This document shows, piece after piece, positions 43,717 through 52,537 of a stretch of 64,000 bases of DNA. Position 1 is the first letter of the stretch. Each line of letters opens with the position of its first letter. A program made the translations under genes and the position numbers. A model generated the notes under the pieces. The model had not been told where the DNA came from. It did no database searches and saw only the letters and a program-made list of their open reading frames with translations. Source of the stretch: JACJVV01 sp964581515 (GTDB taxonomy: Archaea; Nanobdellota; Nanobdellia; Woesearchaeales; JACJVV01); NCBI GenBank assembly GCA_964581515.1, contig CAZOOV010000005.1:89795-153794 (forward strand), in the 5' to 3' direction.

Positions 43717-43731
43717 GATATGTCCAGTGGT
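43717..43731 (-). promoter_or_regulatory. Shared motif upstream of mcm
   Basis: On the coding strand this is ACCACTGGACATATC, identical in all 15 positions to the site upstream of the primase at 61156-61170 and in the same orientation relative to its gene. The reverse strand reads GATATGTCCAGTGGT, containing the TCCAGTGG core of the origin recognition boxes. Confidence 0.65.
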
Positions 43732-43750
43732 AATGCTATAGTACTATTAC

Positions 43751-44311
43751 TTATTTCTTCTTTCCACTGGCTTTCTTTAGATTTTCAATCAGTTTTTCTA
43801 CAGCAATATCAATTGCATCACTGGATTTTGTTCCTGTGCAAACAATTTTTCCATTGCTGAAAAGCAAAAATGTCGCTTGGCAGTCTCTAAGCTTGTAAAC
43901 AAGTCCAGGAAACTGTTCAGGTTCATATTCTGTGTTCTCTAATTTCATAGCAAGCTCATTTAGATTAAGAGCAATGCCTATTTCACCTGATGCAACAATG
44001 TTTTGGATTGTGATTTCTGGAGTAATTTTGATTTTGACATTGATTTTGTCAAGGCTTTTAATAATTTGTTTAATGGATTCATTAACCTCTTCCATTGTTC
44101 TTGCGCCTGTACAAACGATTTTACCTGATGAAAAGATTAGTGCGGATGTTTTTGGTTCTTTAATCCTAATTACTAATCCTGGAAACTGTTCAGGGTTATA
44201 TTCTGTGTTTGATAGCGTCGCAGCCATCTTTTCTAAAGGAATAGCTTTTTCGAAAGATGTAGAAACAACAATGTTAACAATTCTAATATTCTTTGGTTCT
44301 GGCTTTGCCAT
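43751..44311 (-). CDS. tbp: TATA-box binding protein
   Basis: The 186-residue protein consists of two imperfect direct repeats. Each has EYxPEQFPGLV followed by a FSSGKIVCTGAR or FSNGKIVCTGTK segment, the signature of the TBP saddle. It is of normal archaeal length with a basic C-terminal tail. GGGGGT just before the start serves as Shine-Dalgarno. It lies upstream of mcm on the same strand but with 95 nt between, and mcm has its own promoter motif. Confidence 0.97.
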   Translation of the reverse strand: MAKPEPKNIRIVNIVVSTSFEKAIPLEKMAATLSNTEYNPEQFPGLVIRIKEPKTSALIFSSGKIVCTGARTMEEVNESIKQIIKSLDKINVKIKITPEITIQNIVASGEIGIALNLNELAMKLENTEYEPEQFPGLVYKLRDCQATFLLFSNGKIVCTGTKSSDAIDIAVEKLIENLKKASGKKK

Positions 44312-44556
44312 TTTTATACCCCCATGTAAATGGTAATTTATAAAGGGAAAAGCGTTTTAGTATTTAAATACTTCGTTTTGAAAATAACTATTTCAGAATA
44401 TATATATTTAAATGAGTGTGCCCCCTTAATTTCATTTGGAAATGAATATATTTTGTGTTTTTCTTATTCTTTTTTTACTATTTTCGTATTTATTTTAAAT
44501 ATATAAATAAAATGCTCTTTTCTTGTTTGTTAAAATTATGATTATTTTAAGATTAT

Positions 44557-45459
44557 TTATGCTGATTCAGCTTTCTTTGCATCTCTTGCTGCATCAGCAG
44601 TATCTTCTAGGGCGTGTTGTTCATAAGATGCTATTAACTTCATCGCACCAATTGCATTTTGGAGAATTTCTCTTTTTTTATGAACTGTTTCAGAGACATT
44701 TTTGACAATATGTTCTTGGACTACTTCTTTTTTTGTTCTTGCATCAGCTAATTTTATTATATCATCATTTAAATTTTCTATTTTTCTAAATTGTCTTCTT
44801 GCAATCTGAATTTGATGTATTATTCTTTTTTCGTCAGTTACAAGATCCTTGAGTTCATCAACACTATCTCTGACTTCTCTAGCTTCTTTGTTTAATCTAT
44901 GTCTTTCTTCTTTACTTTCAGCATGATCAAATCTTGCTTCTCTATCTGCTGCAGCTTCTTTTGCTTCATCATGTTCTATCTTATGTTCTTCATGATTTGT
45001 ATATCTTTTTATTCTTTGGCTGAGTTTTTTAGAATCTGCAAGAAGACCCCATATTTTTTTTATAATATGATTCTCTTCTGAGCATAAACTTATAACCTCT
45101 TGAGCTTCTGGGATACCCTCTCCGCTTTTTTCAAGACCTGCATGATGTTCTTGTTTTAAAAGTCGAAGAACAGCGGGCATAATCCTTTCTTCAGAATTCA
45201 CTCTTGATTCTAATGCGTGAATTAGGCTCATTATTGTTTCTGTTTCTTGAATCTCATGTTGTTCTGCAGCTATTTCTTTTGGTGCTGTATGGACAAAACT
45301 ATCAAGTTCTTCCCTGGTTTTCATATCATCCTTTTCTACTCTAAGCTCTTCTTTCTCTTTTTTTCTTTCACTTGAATGATGAGTAATCTTATAACTATAA
45401 AGTCCTGCTCCAACTAATAAAGCGATTCCATAAATTGCACTCACCATGCCTAATGCCAT
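44557..45459 (-). CDS. Membrane-anchored coiled-coil protein, unknown
   Basis: The 300-residue protein has one N-terminal membrane helix (LGMVSAIYGIALLVGAGLYSY) followed by long, highly charged helical segments with His/Glu/Lys-rich heptads. I do not recognise it. It lies 32 nt downstream of another membrane protein (45492-46028), so the two are probably co-expressed. A scaffold or envelope-organising role is possible. Confidence 0.65.
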   Translation of the reverse strand: MALGMVSAIYGIALLVGAGLYSYKITHHSSERKKEKEELRVEKDDMKTREELDSFVHTAPKEIAAEQHEIQETETIMSLIHALESRVNSEERIMPAVLRLLKQEHHAGLEKSGEGIPEAQEVISLCSEENHIIKKIWGLLADSKKLSQRIKRYTNHEEHKIEHDEAKEAAADREARFDHAESKEERHRLNKEAREVRDSVDELKDLVTDEKRIIHQIQIARRQFRKIENLNDDIIKLADARTKKEVVQEHIVKNVSETVHKKREILQNAIGAMKLIASYEQHALEDTADAARDAKKAESA

Positions 45460-45491
45460 TTTATTATAATATTTTTATCTTATTTCTTATT

Positions 45492-46028
45492 TTATTCTTT
45501 TTTTCTATTTGTTGCAAATCCTAATGCTACTCCTACTATTATTGCGATTAAAAATGCCCAAAGCCATCCCCAATCTTGAAGTACGCTTCCAGTTATCCAA
45601 AAAAATACTAAGCCACCTACAACAATTGCAGCCCAACGTCTGACTCTTTCTGCACTAGATTCCATATTCTTATACATCCCTACACCTGCAAGCATAGATA
45701 GGGCAACTATCATGAAAACCCCCCATGGTCCAGCAAGACCATTGACAAGAGCGTCTACTTCTCCCTTTGTTTGCCATCCTAATGAAGCCATAGCAAGGAG
45801 TGCTAAGCACCAAGAAATGACATTTCCATAAGTATTAACTTTCTGATCGCCACTACCTTCAAACATAGGTATTTTGCTTAGAAGTGCTTTAAATAAGAAT
45901 GCACACATGACTGTGCAGACTGTCATAACAAGAAAGTATAATGCATATTTTGACTTGAAGATTTCATGTATGAATTTACCTAATGTCTTAAATCCATCCA
46001 CCAAATCTGTCATGCCTTGATCAGCCAT
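45492..46028 (-). CDS. Multi-pass membrane protein, unknown
   Basis: The 178-residue protein has about four or five membrane helices (YALYFLVMTVCTVMCAFLF, VISWCLALLAMASLGW, GVFMIVALSMLAGVGMY, AAIVVGGLVFFWITGSV, LWAFLIAIIVGVALGF). AAAGGAC upstream may act as Shine-Dalgarno. It precedes the coiled-coil protein gene. The family is not recognised. Confidence 0.65.
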   Translation of the reverse strand: MADQGMTDLVDGFKTLGKFIHEIFKSKYALYFLVMTVCTVMCAFLFKALLSKIPMFEGSGDQKVNTYGNVISWCLALLAMASLGWQTKGEVDALVNGLAGPWGVFMIVALSMLAGVGMYKNMESSAERVRRWAAIVVGGLVFFWITGSVLQDWGWLWAFLIAIIVGVALGFATNRKKE

Positions 46029-46162
46029 TTTATTGTCCTTTTAGCGTTAAATCTACTCTAATCCTACATTAATTCAAATATTGGAAATAACACTATATAA
46101 AGTTTTTTGAAATGGAGCATAGAATCAATTCGTATTTATTTTTAATAATTGCTTTTAATAAT

Positions 46163-46660
46163 TTATTTTGGCAATTCATCTAATGCTCTAATGAAGTACA
46201 TTGCAATGTTTCCAAGTTCATAGGTTAATTTATGTTGAGGGTGTGAGCTAGCACTATATCTATACATCATTAATGTTCCTATGATTTCTTCAGCTATTTC
46301 TTTTGTGAGGGTTGAGGGGGAATTTTTTTCTTTATCTGTGTATATTTTAGTAGCAGATATATAGTTCTTTATCATATTGATATCTTCTTTTATTCTTTCA
46401 TTTATTTCTTGGTTTAAAATAGCGTCTTCATGTCCTATTCCATATTGTATTTTAAGGAAAATAAGCCTATCTCTATAGATATAAATATTTTTGATTTCTT
46501 CAGGAGTTAGAGGTCTTTGAATATTACTCTCAATAATATTCATAGCTTTTTGGTAATATTTTGATGATGTTACTAATCTTTCACTTTCTTGCATGTATTC
46601 TGTTCCTGTTAGTTCACTAAGCCTTTTTTCTAAATCCATCTCATAAATTATATCATTCAT
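46163..46660 (-). CDS. Helical protein of unknown function coupled to an Lrp regulator
   Basis: The 165-residue protein is predicted to be all-helical (MNDIIYEMDLEKRLSELTGT, ...YIFRDRLIFLKIQYG-like segments) with no membrane stretch. Its start lies within the end of the upstream Lrp-family gene (8-nt overlap), so it is translated with the regulator. It could be an effector-binding partner, which is inference. Confidence 0.6.
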   Translation of the reverse strand: MNDIIYEMDLEKRLSELTGTEYMQESERLVTSSKYYQKAMNIIESNIQRPLTPEEIKNIYIYRDRLIFLKIQYGIGHEDAILNQEINERIKEDINMIKNYISATKIYTDKEKNSPSTLTKEIAEEIIGTLMMYRYSASSHPQHKLTYELGNIAMYFIRALDELPK

Positions 46661-47123
46661 CTTCTTTTGGCACTCTATGCGGATTGCTGAAAAAAGATTC
46701 TTTTATTATTTCATCAATAATATAATAGACTTGTTTTGTTTTAATGGTATAATTCTCTTCTAGGTATTCAAGAAATTCTTCTAGTCCTTTTACATTTCTA
46801 AATATGACTTCTACCATATAATCAAAGCCATTGTTTATCTTGCATAAGGAATTGACGTTTTGATGCTTAGTGAGCATTTCAAAAAGATCTTTTTTTGAAC
46901 TCTTCCCACATTTAATACATATATTTGCTCTTGCATTATAACCTAAAACTTCAAAATTAAGCAAAGATACGTGTTTTCTTATAGCTCCATTTGATTTTCT
47001 TTTTAAGCGATCATAGATGGTTGATATTGGTATTTGTGTTTTTTTGCTTATTTCTGTAAGTTGTGCTCTTGCATTATTTCTTAGTTGTGTTAAAATCTGT
47101 AAATCTTTTTGGTTTATTGCCAT
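46653..47123 (-). CDS. Lrp/AsnC-family transcriptional regulator
   Basis: The 156-residue protein has an N-terminal helix-turn-helix (INQKDLQILTQLRNNARAQL, KKTQIPISTIYDRLKR) and a C-terminal RAM-like alpha/beta domain (LGYNARANICIKC, VNSLCKINNGFDYMVEVIF). GGAGG directly upstream is a strong Shine-Dalgarno. The gene is divergent from a PhoU-like regulator and faces an array of TTATATAAC palindromes that are good candidates for its operator. Confidence 0.85.
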   Translation of the reverse strand: MAINQKDLQILTQLRNNARAQLTEISKKTQIPISTIYDRLKRKSNGAIRKHVSLLNFEVLGYNARANICIKCGKSSKKDLFEMLTKHQNVNSLCKINNGFDYMVEVIFRNVKGLEEFLEYLEENYTIKTKQVYYIIDEIIKESFFSNPHRVPKEDE

Positions 47124-47166
47124 TTTTGCCTCCTTTTTTTAAATTTCTGTCGAGGTTTTTGATTTA

Positions 47167-47277
47167 TTATATAACCTCTAGAATAATTAAGGAGAAATAT
47201 ATGTTATATAACTTACTTCTATAAAATATATTTGTTATATTTATTATATAACAATAATCTATATAAGAAAGTTATAT
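47167..47277. promoter_or_regulatory. Array of TTATATAAC palindromes between two regulators
   Basis: Copies of TTATATAAC or its reverse occur at 47167-47175, 47203-47212 (perfect GTTATATAAC), and as the 8-5-8 inverted repeat TGTTATAT/ATATAACA at 47233-47253, with a half site GTTATAT at 47271. They cover the divergent promoter interval of the Lrp-like and PhoU-like genes and fit A/T-rich operators bound by Lrp proteins. Confidence 0.55.
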
Positions 47278-47290
47278 CTTATTATATCAT

Positions 47291-48172
47291 ATGAAAAGAA
47301 AACTGGTCAAACAAGGAAATGGGGCACTTACAATCACATTACCCTATCAGTGGTTATCTAAAAATAATTTAGAAAAAGGAGATTATGTTGATTTGATTGA
47401 GTCTGGTAAAGATTTTATTTTATCTTTAGATGCAAAGAAAGTAAACAAGGCATATGAAATTACGGTTTCTAAAGATAAACCTTTTTTCAAAAGATATATC
47501 AGAACATGTTATGTGTTAGGATATGATTCTATCACTATTGTAGCTGAAAATACATTACCTTTGAAATTAATAAAAGAAATATTAAGTAATTTAATTGGTT
47601 ATGAGATTATTGAGCAGACAACAAAGAGATGTGTGATTTCTGTTGTTGCTTCACCTTATGATGAGAATTTTGATGCAATACTTAAAAGGATATTTTTTAT
47701 GTTAGAATCAATGGTGGACGAAATTATTTCTGTATTTGATTCTAAGGATTATGAAAGTCTACAGGAAATTGCTGCAATGGAGGGTTCTATAAATACATTT
47801 GTAGATTTTTGTTTAAGGATTTTGAATAAAAAAGGTTATGTTGATTTTCGTAAAACTCCTTATTTATATCAGATTTTAGCGCAATTAGAACAGATTGGTG
47901 ATGGACTGCGTGATTTGGCAACACATTTATCTCCTAGATCAGCTAAGATTAAAGATGTTGTTACAAATTACCGAGAGTATTTTATTCATTTGAGACAATT
48001 ATTCTATAAGTATGATATGAAAAAAATTAAAGTTATAAAGAATATTAGATTAAATCTTTATGATCAAGTTAGGAAAGCAGTACATACTTATCCAGAAGAG
48101 ATGCTTGATTTGTATATGTTAGTTTCAATATTACATCAATTTGAGATTGCGCTTGATCCTATAAATAATTAA
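47291..48172 (+). CDS. PhoU-like regulator with N-terminal AbrB-type domain
   Basis: The 293-residue protein begins with a SpoVT/AbrB-like swapped-hairpin DNA-binding domain (MKRKLVKQGNGALTITLPYQ, LEKGDYVDLIE), followed by two PhoU-type three-helix bundles (MLESMVDEIISVF, YLYQILAQLEQIGDGLRDLA). Archaeal proteins of this plan are called phosphate uptake regulators. No phosphate transporter is in the window. Its promoter region holds the palindrome array. Confidence 0.85.
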   Translation: MKRKLVKQGNGALTITLPYQWLSKNNLEKGDYVDLIESGKDFILSLDAKKVNKAYEITVSKDKPFFKRYIRTCYVLGYDSITIVAENTLPLKLIKEILSNLIGYEIIEQTTKRCVISVVASPYDENFDAILKRIFFMLESMVDEIISVFDSKDYESLQEIAAMEGSINTFVDFCLRILNKKGYVDFRKTPYLYQILAQLEQIGDGLRDLATHLSPRSAKIKDVVTNYREYFIHLRQLFYKYDMKKIKVIKNIRLNLYDQVRKAVHTYPEEMLDLYMLVSILHQFEIALDPINN

Positions 48173-48211
48173 GAAATAAAAAAATAATGTTTTAATTTTC
48201 TGTTAAATTAT

Positions 48212-48442
48212 TTATTTTTTCTTTGATCCAAGCCAATTAGCAAGTAGCATTGTTAAACCGACTACAACTATAGTTGTTACAACTGCTGCAATTGTTAATC
48301 CTACTACCCCTTCAGAATTTTCATATAAAGGTCGAAGCCAGGCTTGTATTGCATCTTTCCACACTAATGCTGCTACAAATGCAAGAGCCGCAGTCATTAA
48401 TGTAAGTGTTTGTTCTTTCACTTGTTTGATAATTTTTACCAC
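48212..48442 (-). CDS. DUF5654-like small membrane protein
   Basis: The 76-residue protein has a basic start (MVKIIKQVKEQTLTLM), a first membrane helix ALAFVAALVWKDAIQAWL, and a second, VVGLTIAAVVTTIVVVGLTML, ending GSKKK. The ALAFVAAL-W-DAI pattern is that of DUF5654. The start is GTG, preceded by GGGGGT as Shine-Dalgarno. The role is not known. Confidence 0.65.
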   Translation of the reverse strand: MVKIIKQVKEQTLTLMTAALAFVAALVWKDAIQAWLRPLYENSEGVVGLTIAAVVTTIVVVGLTMLLANWLGSKKK

Positions 48443-48550
48443 CCCCTAAGTGACTTATGATGTACATAATATTTAATATTTATATTTTCTTTCCTTTTCA
48501 ATTGCACACGTCCCAAAACCTTTATAATCTCCAGATTACACATCTCATCC

Positions 48551-49585
48551 ATGCAAGGCATCAAAGAACTTTCAGCGCTTGATCTTCATTATTTATTGAA
48601 TGAGTTCGAAATTCTGAAAAATTCAAAAGTAGAAAATATTTATCAAAATAAAGGCACACTTTATTTAGTTCTGCATATATCAGGGAAAGGTAAAAGAATA
48701 CTAAAAATAATGCTTCCTCATTTTATATATATGACTGAATATAAAGAGGAGATGCCTGAAACTCCGCCTCAATTCTGTTCTTTAATAAGAAAATATCTAA
48801 GAAATGCAAGACTTAGAAATGTAGAACAGATTGATTTTGAAAGAATCATAAAAATAACTTTCTCTTCAAAAGATCAAACTTATTATTTAATAATAGAATT
48901 ATTCAGCAAAGGAAATATTATCCTATGTAACAGTAATATGAAAATCATCTACCCTATGACTCATCAAAAATGGAAAGATAGGACAATAAAAGGTGGTCAG
49001 CAATATATTCATCCTGAAAAATCAATAAATATCCTAAAAGCAAAAAAAGAAGATTTAGAAAAAGCACTTAATGCAACAAAATTAGATTCTGTTGTGACAT
49101 TTTTAGCCAAATATATTGGCTTTGGAGGAAATTATGCTGAAGAAATATGCAGGGATGGAAAAATTAATAAGAAGTCTCTTCCAAAAAAAGTAGATTCAGA
49201 AAAATTAATGCAATGCATAAGTAAAACTATAGACAAGAAAATAGAATTAAATGAAAGTCTTGATAAAATACTGACAGAAAAGACAATAACCCAGGAAAAA
49301 GAGACTAAAGAAAAAAGTTTTAAGGAAAACAAATCAAAAATCCAGAAAATTTTAGATATGCAAAAATTAACTATAGAAAAACAAAAAAAGACAATTAAAG
49401 AAGGTAATGATAAAGGAGATCTGATTTACAAGCATTATAATGAGATACAAGATATAATTGCTGAATTAAATAAGATAAGAAAAAAATATTCCTGGAAAGA
49501 GATTAAAACAAAACTTAAAAGCCATAAGGTAATAAAAGAGATTAATGAAAAAACGGGAAAAATTACATTAGAATTAGAACAATAA
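48551..49585 (+). CDS. NFACT-domain protein (RqcH-like) lacking the NFACT-R domain
   Basis: The 344-residue protein starts MQGIKELSALDLHYLLNEFE, the NFACT-N domain of RqcH/Rqc2 proteins, with CSLIRKYLRNARLRNVEQID and FSKGNIILC. It then has a helix-hairpin-helix region (FLAKYIGFGGNYAEEICRD) and a coiled coil with the NFACT-M-like YSWKEIKTKL. It ends there, whereas archaeal RqcH of usual length continues with NFACT-R (DUF814). No such domain is encoded directly downstream. TATA-like tttataat lies about 26 nt before the ATG. RqcH binds split 60S/50S subunits in ribosome rescue. Confidence 0.85.
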   Translation: MQGIKELSALDLHYLLNEFEILKNSKVENIYQNKGTLYLVLHISGKGKRILKIMLPHFIYMTEYKEEMPETPPQFCSLIRKYLRNARLRNVEQIDFERIIKITFSSKDQTYYLIIELFSKGNIILCNSNMKIIYPMTHQKWKDRTIKGGQQYIHPEKSINILKAKKEDLEKALNATKLDSVVTFLAKYIGFGGNYAEEICRDGKINKKSLPKKVDSEKLMQCISKTIDKKIELNESLDKILTEKTITQEKETKEKSFKENKSKIQKILDMQKLTIEKQKKTIKEGNDKGDLIYKHYNEIQDIIAELNKIRKKYSWKEIKTKLKSHKVIKEINEKTGKITLELEQ

Positions 49586-49728
49586 ATACGAATTATTTCT
49601 AAATTATTTATCATAAATGAAAAAATCATTAAGAATAATGTTATATCTCCGATAAAGGTAAAATTATGATATAAATATTAAGATAATCTTATTATTATAG
49701 GTGATTGTTTGATATTATGGTGATAAAC

Positions 49729-49938
49729 ATGAGCTTAACAAATAAGAAAATAAATCAATTGAAAAAAATGCCATTAATTCAAACAAGGATTAGGAGGCTC
49801 AAAGATAGTAATATGATATTGCATCAAACAATAATCAGTGACATAAGACCCATAGAATATTATGAAGCTGTTGTTGATAAAGGCAATATAGAAGTTGAGA
49901 CAAAAGTTGAGAATCTTATGGAAGAAGTTGTAATTTGA
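49729..49938 (+). CDS. Small basic protein of unknown function
   Basis: The protein has about 69 residues (MSLTNKKINQLKKMPLIQTR...) with a basic helical first half and an acidic C-terminus. GGTGAT at 49719-49724 favours the ATG at 49729; ATG 49717 and TTG 49705 are in frame too. It follows the NFACT gene by about 140 nt. It is not an NFACT-R domain and I do not recognise it. Confidence 0.5.
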   Translation: MSLTNKKINQLKKMPLIQTRIRRLKDSNMILHQTIISDIRPIEYYEAVVDKGNIEVETKVENLMEEVVI

Positions 49939-49972
49939 ATTATTTGAATCAACACTATTGTTTTTTATTTTT

Positions 49973-51181
49973 TTATTTTATTTTGTCTTCTTTTACTATC
50001 TCTCCGGGGAGCGTAGTTGTATTTGGCCAAAGTTTTCTTCCTGGATATATCAATGTGCTTATGCCTGTTTTTACATTGTCTCCAATAAATGCTCCAAGCT
50101 TTCTTCTGTGGGTGTCAATTTTTTTCCCATTTATTAAGGTTATATGGTTCTTTGCATCATGCCGGTAATCTGCCATGATAAGACCTGCACCTATATTGCA
50201 ATTCTCCCCTATCACTCCATGTGCTGCATAACTAGCATGTTTGCTTGTCGTACCTTGCATTATAACTACATCATATAATTCAGTCTTTCCTATCTCACAG
50301 TTATCCATAATTATTGTATCTTTTCTTATATGCGTGAACGGTCCAATTTTACAATTATTTCCAATGTATGCAGGACCTTCAATATGGCAAGGACCAGTTA
50401 TTATAGTTTTTTTCCCAACATATACATCTCCCTTGATTACAACATTATCATCAATTTTACCATTATTCTTGAGAATATTTTTTTCTTTCATTTCATTGAG
50501 TATTGCAATATTTGTTTCAAGGTATTTCCAAGGATACGCGACTGGTAGCCAATGTCCCTTTATTTCAATAACAGTAAATTGGGATTTTTTACCATATTCT
50601 AAGATTGCAGATGTTATTTCAATTTCTTTTCTTTGTGTTTTTTTAGTATTTTTGAGAATATTAAATATTGCAGGCTCTAATAGATAACAACCTGTATTTG
50701 CAAGATTTCCTATAAATTTCTTTGGTTTTTCTACAAGATTAATCATATTGTTATTCTTGTTTATTTTAAAGACACCGAATGCAGAAGGATTCTCGATCTT
50801 TTTTGCTAAAGCTCCACTTTTTAATTTGCATAAATTCTTTATATCTTCTTTAGAGTAAAGATCATCTCCATTCATTACAAGAAATTTTTCTTCATCTTTT
50901 AGATGTTTCTCACATTGCATTACAGCATGGCCTGTGCCTAATTGTTCTTTTTGTTCTACATAAGTTATTTTTATACCTTGATAGTTATTCCCTAAGAAAT
51001 TAATGATCTCATCTTTCATAAAGCCAATTACGAGTATCACTTCACCTACAATCCCTTTTAGTTCTAACAGAATATGTTCAATAAGAGTCTTATCAACTAC
51101 CTTAAGCAAAGGTTTTGGTCTGTTCACAGTCAGAGGATAAGTTCTGGTGGATTTTCCTGCGCATAATACTATTGCTTTCAT
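49973..51181 (-). CDS. glmU: Bifunctional sugar-1-phosphate nucleotidylyltransferase/acetyltransferase (GlmU-like)
   Basis: The 402-residue protein has an N-terminal nucleotidylyltransferase domain (IVLCAGKSTRTYPLTVNRPK, VMNGDDLYS) and a C-terminal left-handed beta helix with hexapeptide repeats (NGKIDDNVVIKGDVYVGKKT, IGENCNIGAGLIMADYRH). It should acetylate GlcN-1-P and form UDP-GlcNAc, completing the pathway begun by GlmS and GlmM upstream. The start overlaps the glmM stop by 4 nt. Confidence 0.9.
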   Translation of the reverse strand: MKAIVLCAGKSTRTYPLTVNRPKPLLKVVDKTLIEHILLELKGIVGEVILVIGFMKDEIINFLGNNYQGIKITYVEQKEQLGTGHAVMQCEKHLKDEEKFLVMNGDDLYSKEDIKNLCKLKSGALAKKIENPSAFGVFKINKNNNMINLVEKPKKFIGNLANTGCYLLEPAIFNILKNTKKTQRKEIEITSAILEYGKKSQFTVIEIKGHWLPVAYPWKYLETNIAILNEMKEKNILKNNGKIDDNVVIKGDVYVGKKTIITGPCHIEGPAYIGNNCKIGPFTHIRKDTIIMDNCEIGKTELYDVVIMQGTTSKHASYAAHGVIGENCNIGAGLIMADYRHDAKNHITLINGKKIDTHRRKLGAFIGDNVKTGISTLIYPGRKLWPNTTTLPGEIVKEDKIK

Positions 51182-52524
51182 CCTAATTCCTCTTTTATTA
51201 ATTCAGCAAGTTCTTTTGCCATATTATTGATTGTTTTCTCATCTTTTCCTTCAATCATTATCCTGCACATATTTTGAGTTCCTGAATATCTTATTAATGT
51301 TCTGCCATTGCCCTTAAGACTTAAATCTATTTCGTTTATTTTTGCATTAACTTTAGGCATTTTTTCAAATGGTTTTTTTTCTTTAACATCTATATTTAAC
51401 AATACTTGTGGATATTTCTTCATTGCTTTTTTAATCTCTGAAGCTTTGATATTTTTTTCTTTTATTATTTTTAATAATTGTAATGCTGAAACAATCCCAT
51501 CACCAGTAGTTGTATAATCTTTGAAGATGATATGCCCACTAAATTCTCCACCAAGATTATAATTTTCTTTTCGCATTTCCTCTATGACATACCTATCACC
51601 ATTTTTTGTTCTTATTACTTCTCCTCCTGCATTTTTTATAGCGTCATCTACCCCTAAATTACTATAACCTGTTACAATTAATGTATTCTTATTTAATTTG
51701 TTGTCTTTAATCATTTCAATGGCACAGAAAGCAAGAATATGATCTCCGTCAACAACATTTCCTTCCTCATCACATACCATCAGTCTGTCTCCATCTCCAT
51801 CAAGACTAATGCCTATATCTGCTTTCTCTTTCTTTATTATTTCTGATGTATGTTCTGGATGTGTTGCGCCACAATCTAAGTTGATGTTGAGTCCATCTGG
51901 TTTATCATTCAAAACTATTACTTCTGCACCAAGTTCTGAGAAAATCTTAGGTGCGACATAATATGCTGCTCCATTTGCACAGTCAAGTACAATTTTTATG
52001 CCTTCAAGACTGAAATCTTTGATTGTTGATTTTGCAAATTCTATATATCTTCCTCTTGCTTCATCTAGCCGGTAAGCTTTACCGATCATATTTCCAGTTA
52101 TCTCTTCTTCTTTCATATGTTCTGGATTTAGTATTAATTTTTCTATCTCTTCTTCTTTTTCATCAGAAAGTTTGAATCCTTCATCACCAAAAACCTTTAT
52201 ACCATTATCTTCAGAAGGATTATGGGATGCAGTTATTACTATTCCTGCTTGTGCATTCAATGATTTTGTAAGCAGACCTATCCCCGGTGTTGGGAAAGGG
52301 CCTAATAAATAAACATCCACTCCCATTGATACTATGCCTGCGACTAATGCATTTTCAAACATATAACCACTTAATCTTGTATCTTTTCCTATTATTATCT
52401 TTGGGTTTTTCTCTTTTCTTACTATATATGCAATTGCTTTTCCTATTTTTAATGCCATTTCAGGAGTCATAGGATAAATATTTGCTTTTCCTCTTATTCC
52501 ATCTGTGTTGAATAGTTGTCTCAT
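51178..52524 (-). CDS. glmM: Phosphoglucosamine mutase
   Basis: The 448-residue alpha-D-phosphohexomutase starts RQLFNTDGIRGKAN, has the phosphoserine loop TASHNPSEDNGIKVFG, the metal loop SLDGDGDRLMV, the sugar loop GEFSGHI, and the phosphate-binding RYSGTQNMCRIMIEG. GEFSGH and its position between glmS and glmU support GlcN-6-P/GlcN-1-P interconversion. It is 13 nt downstream of glmS. Confidence 0.93.
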   Translation of the reverse strand: MRQLFNTDGIRGKANIYPMTPEMALKIGKAIAYIVRKEKNPKIIIGKDTRLSGYMFENALVAGIVSMGVDVYLLGPFPTPGIGLLTKSLNAQAGIVITASHNPSEDNGIKVFGDEGFKLSDEKEEEIEKLILNPEHMKEEEITGNMIGKAYRLDEARGRYIEFAKSTIKDFSLEGIKIVLDCANGAAYYVAPKIFSELGAEVIVLNDKPDGLNINLDCGATHPEHTSEIIKKEKADIGISLDGDGDRLMVCDEEGNVVDGDHILAFCAIEMIKDNKLNKNTLIVTGYSNLGVDDAIKNAGGEVIRTKNGDRYVIEEMRKENYNLGGEFSGHIIFKDYTTTGDGIVSALQLLKIIKEKNIKASEIKKAMKKYPQVLLNIDVKEKKPFEKMPKVNAKINEIDLSLKGNGRTLIRYSGTQNMCRIMIEGKDEKTINNMAKELAELIKEELG

Positions 52525-52537
52525 TTTTTAGTCACGC

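Noticed and set aside
43760..43775. Extra copy of the CCACTGG motif near mcm
   Set aside because: TTCCACTGGC at this place is the coding end of tbp (SGKKK tail) and lacks the GACATATC part of the shared motif.
49729..49938. Detached NFACT-R domain following the NFACT gene
   Set aside because: The 69-residue product is basic and helical with none of the DUF814 elements.
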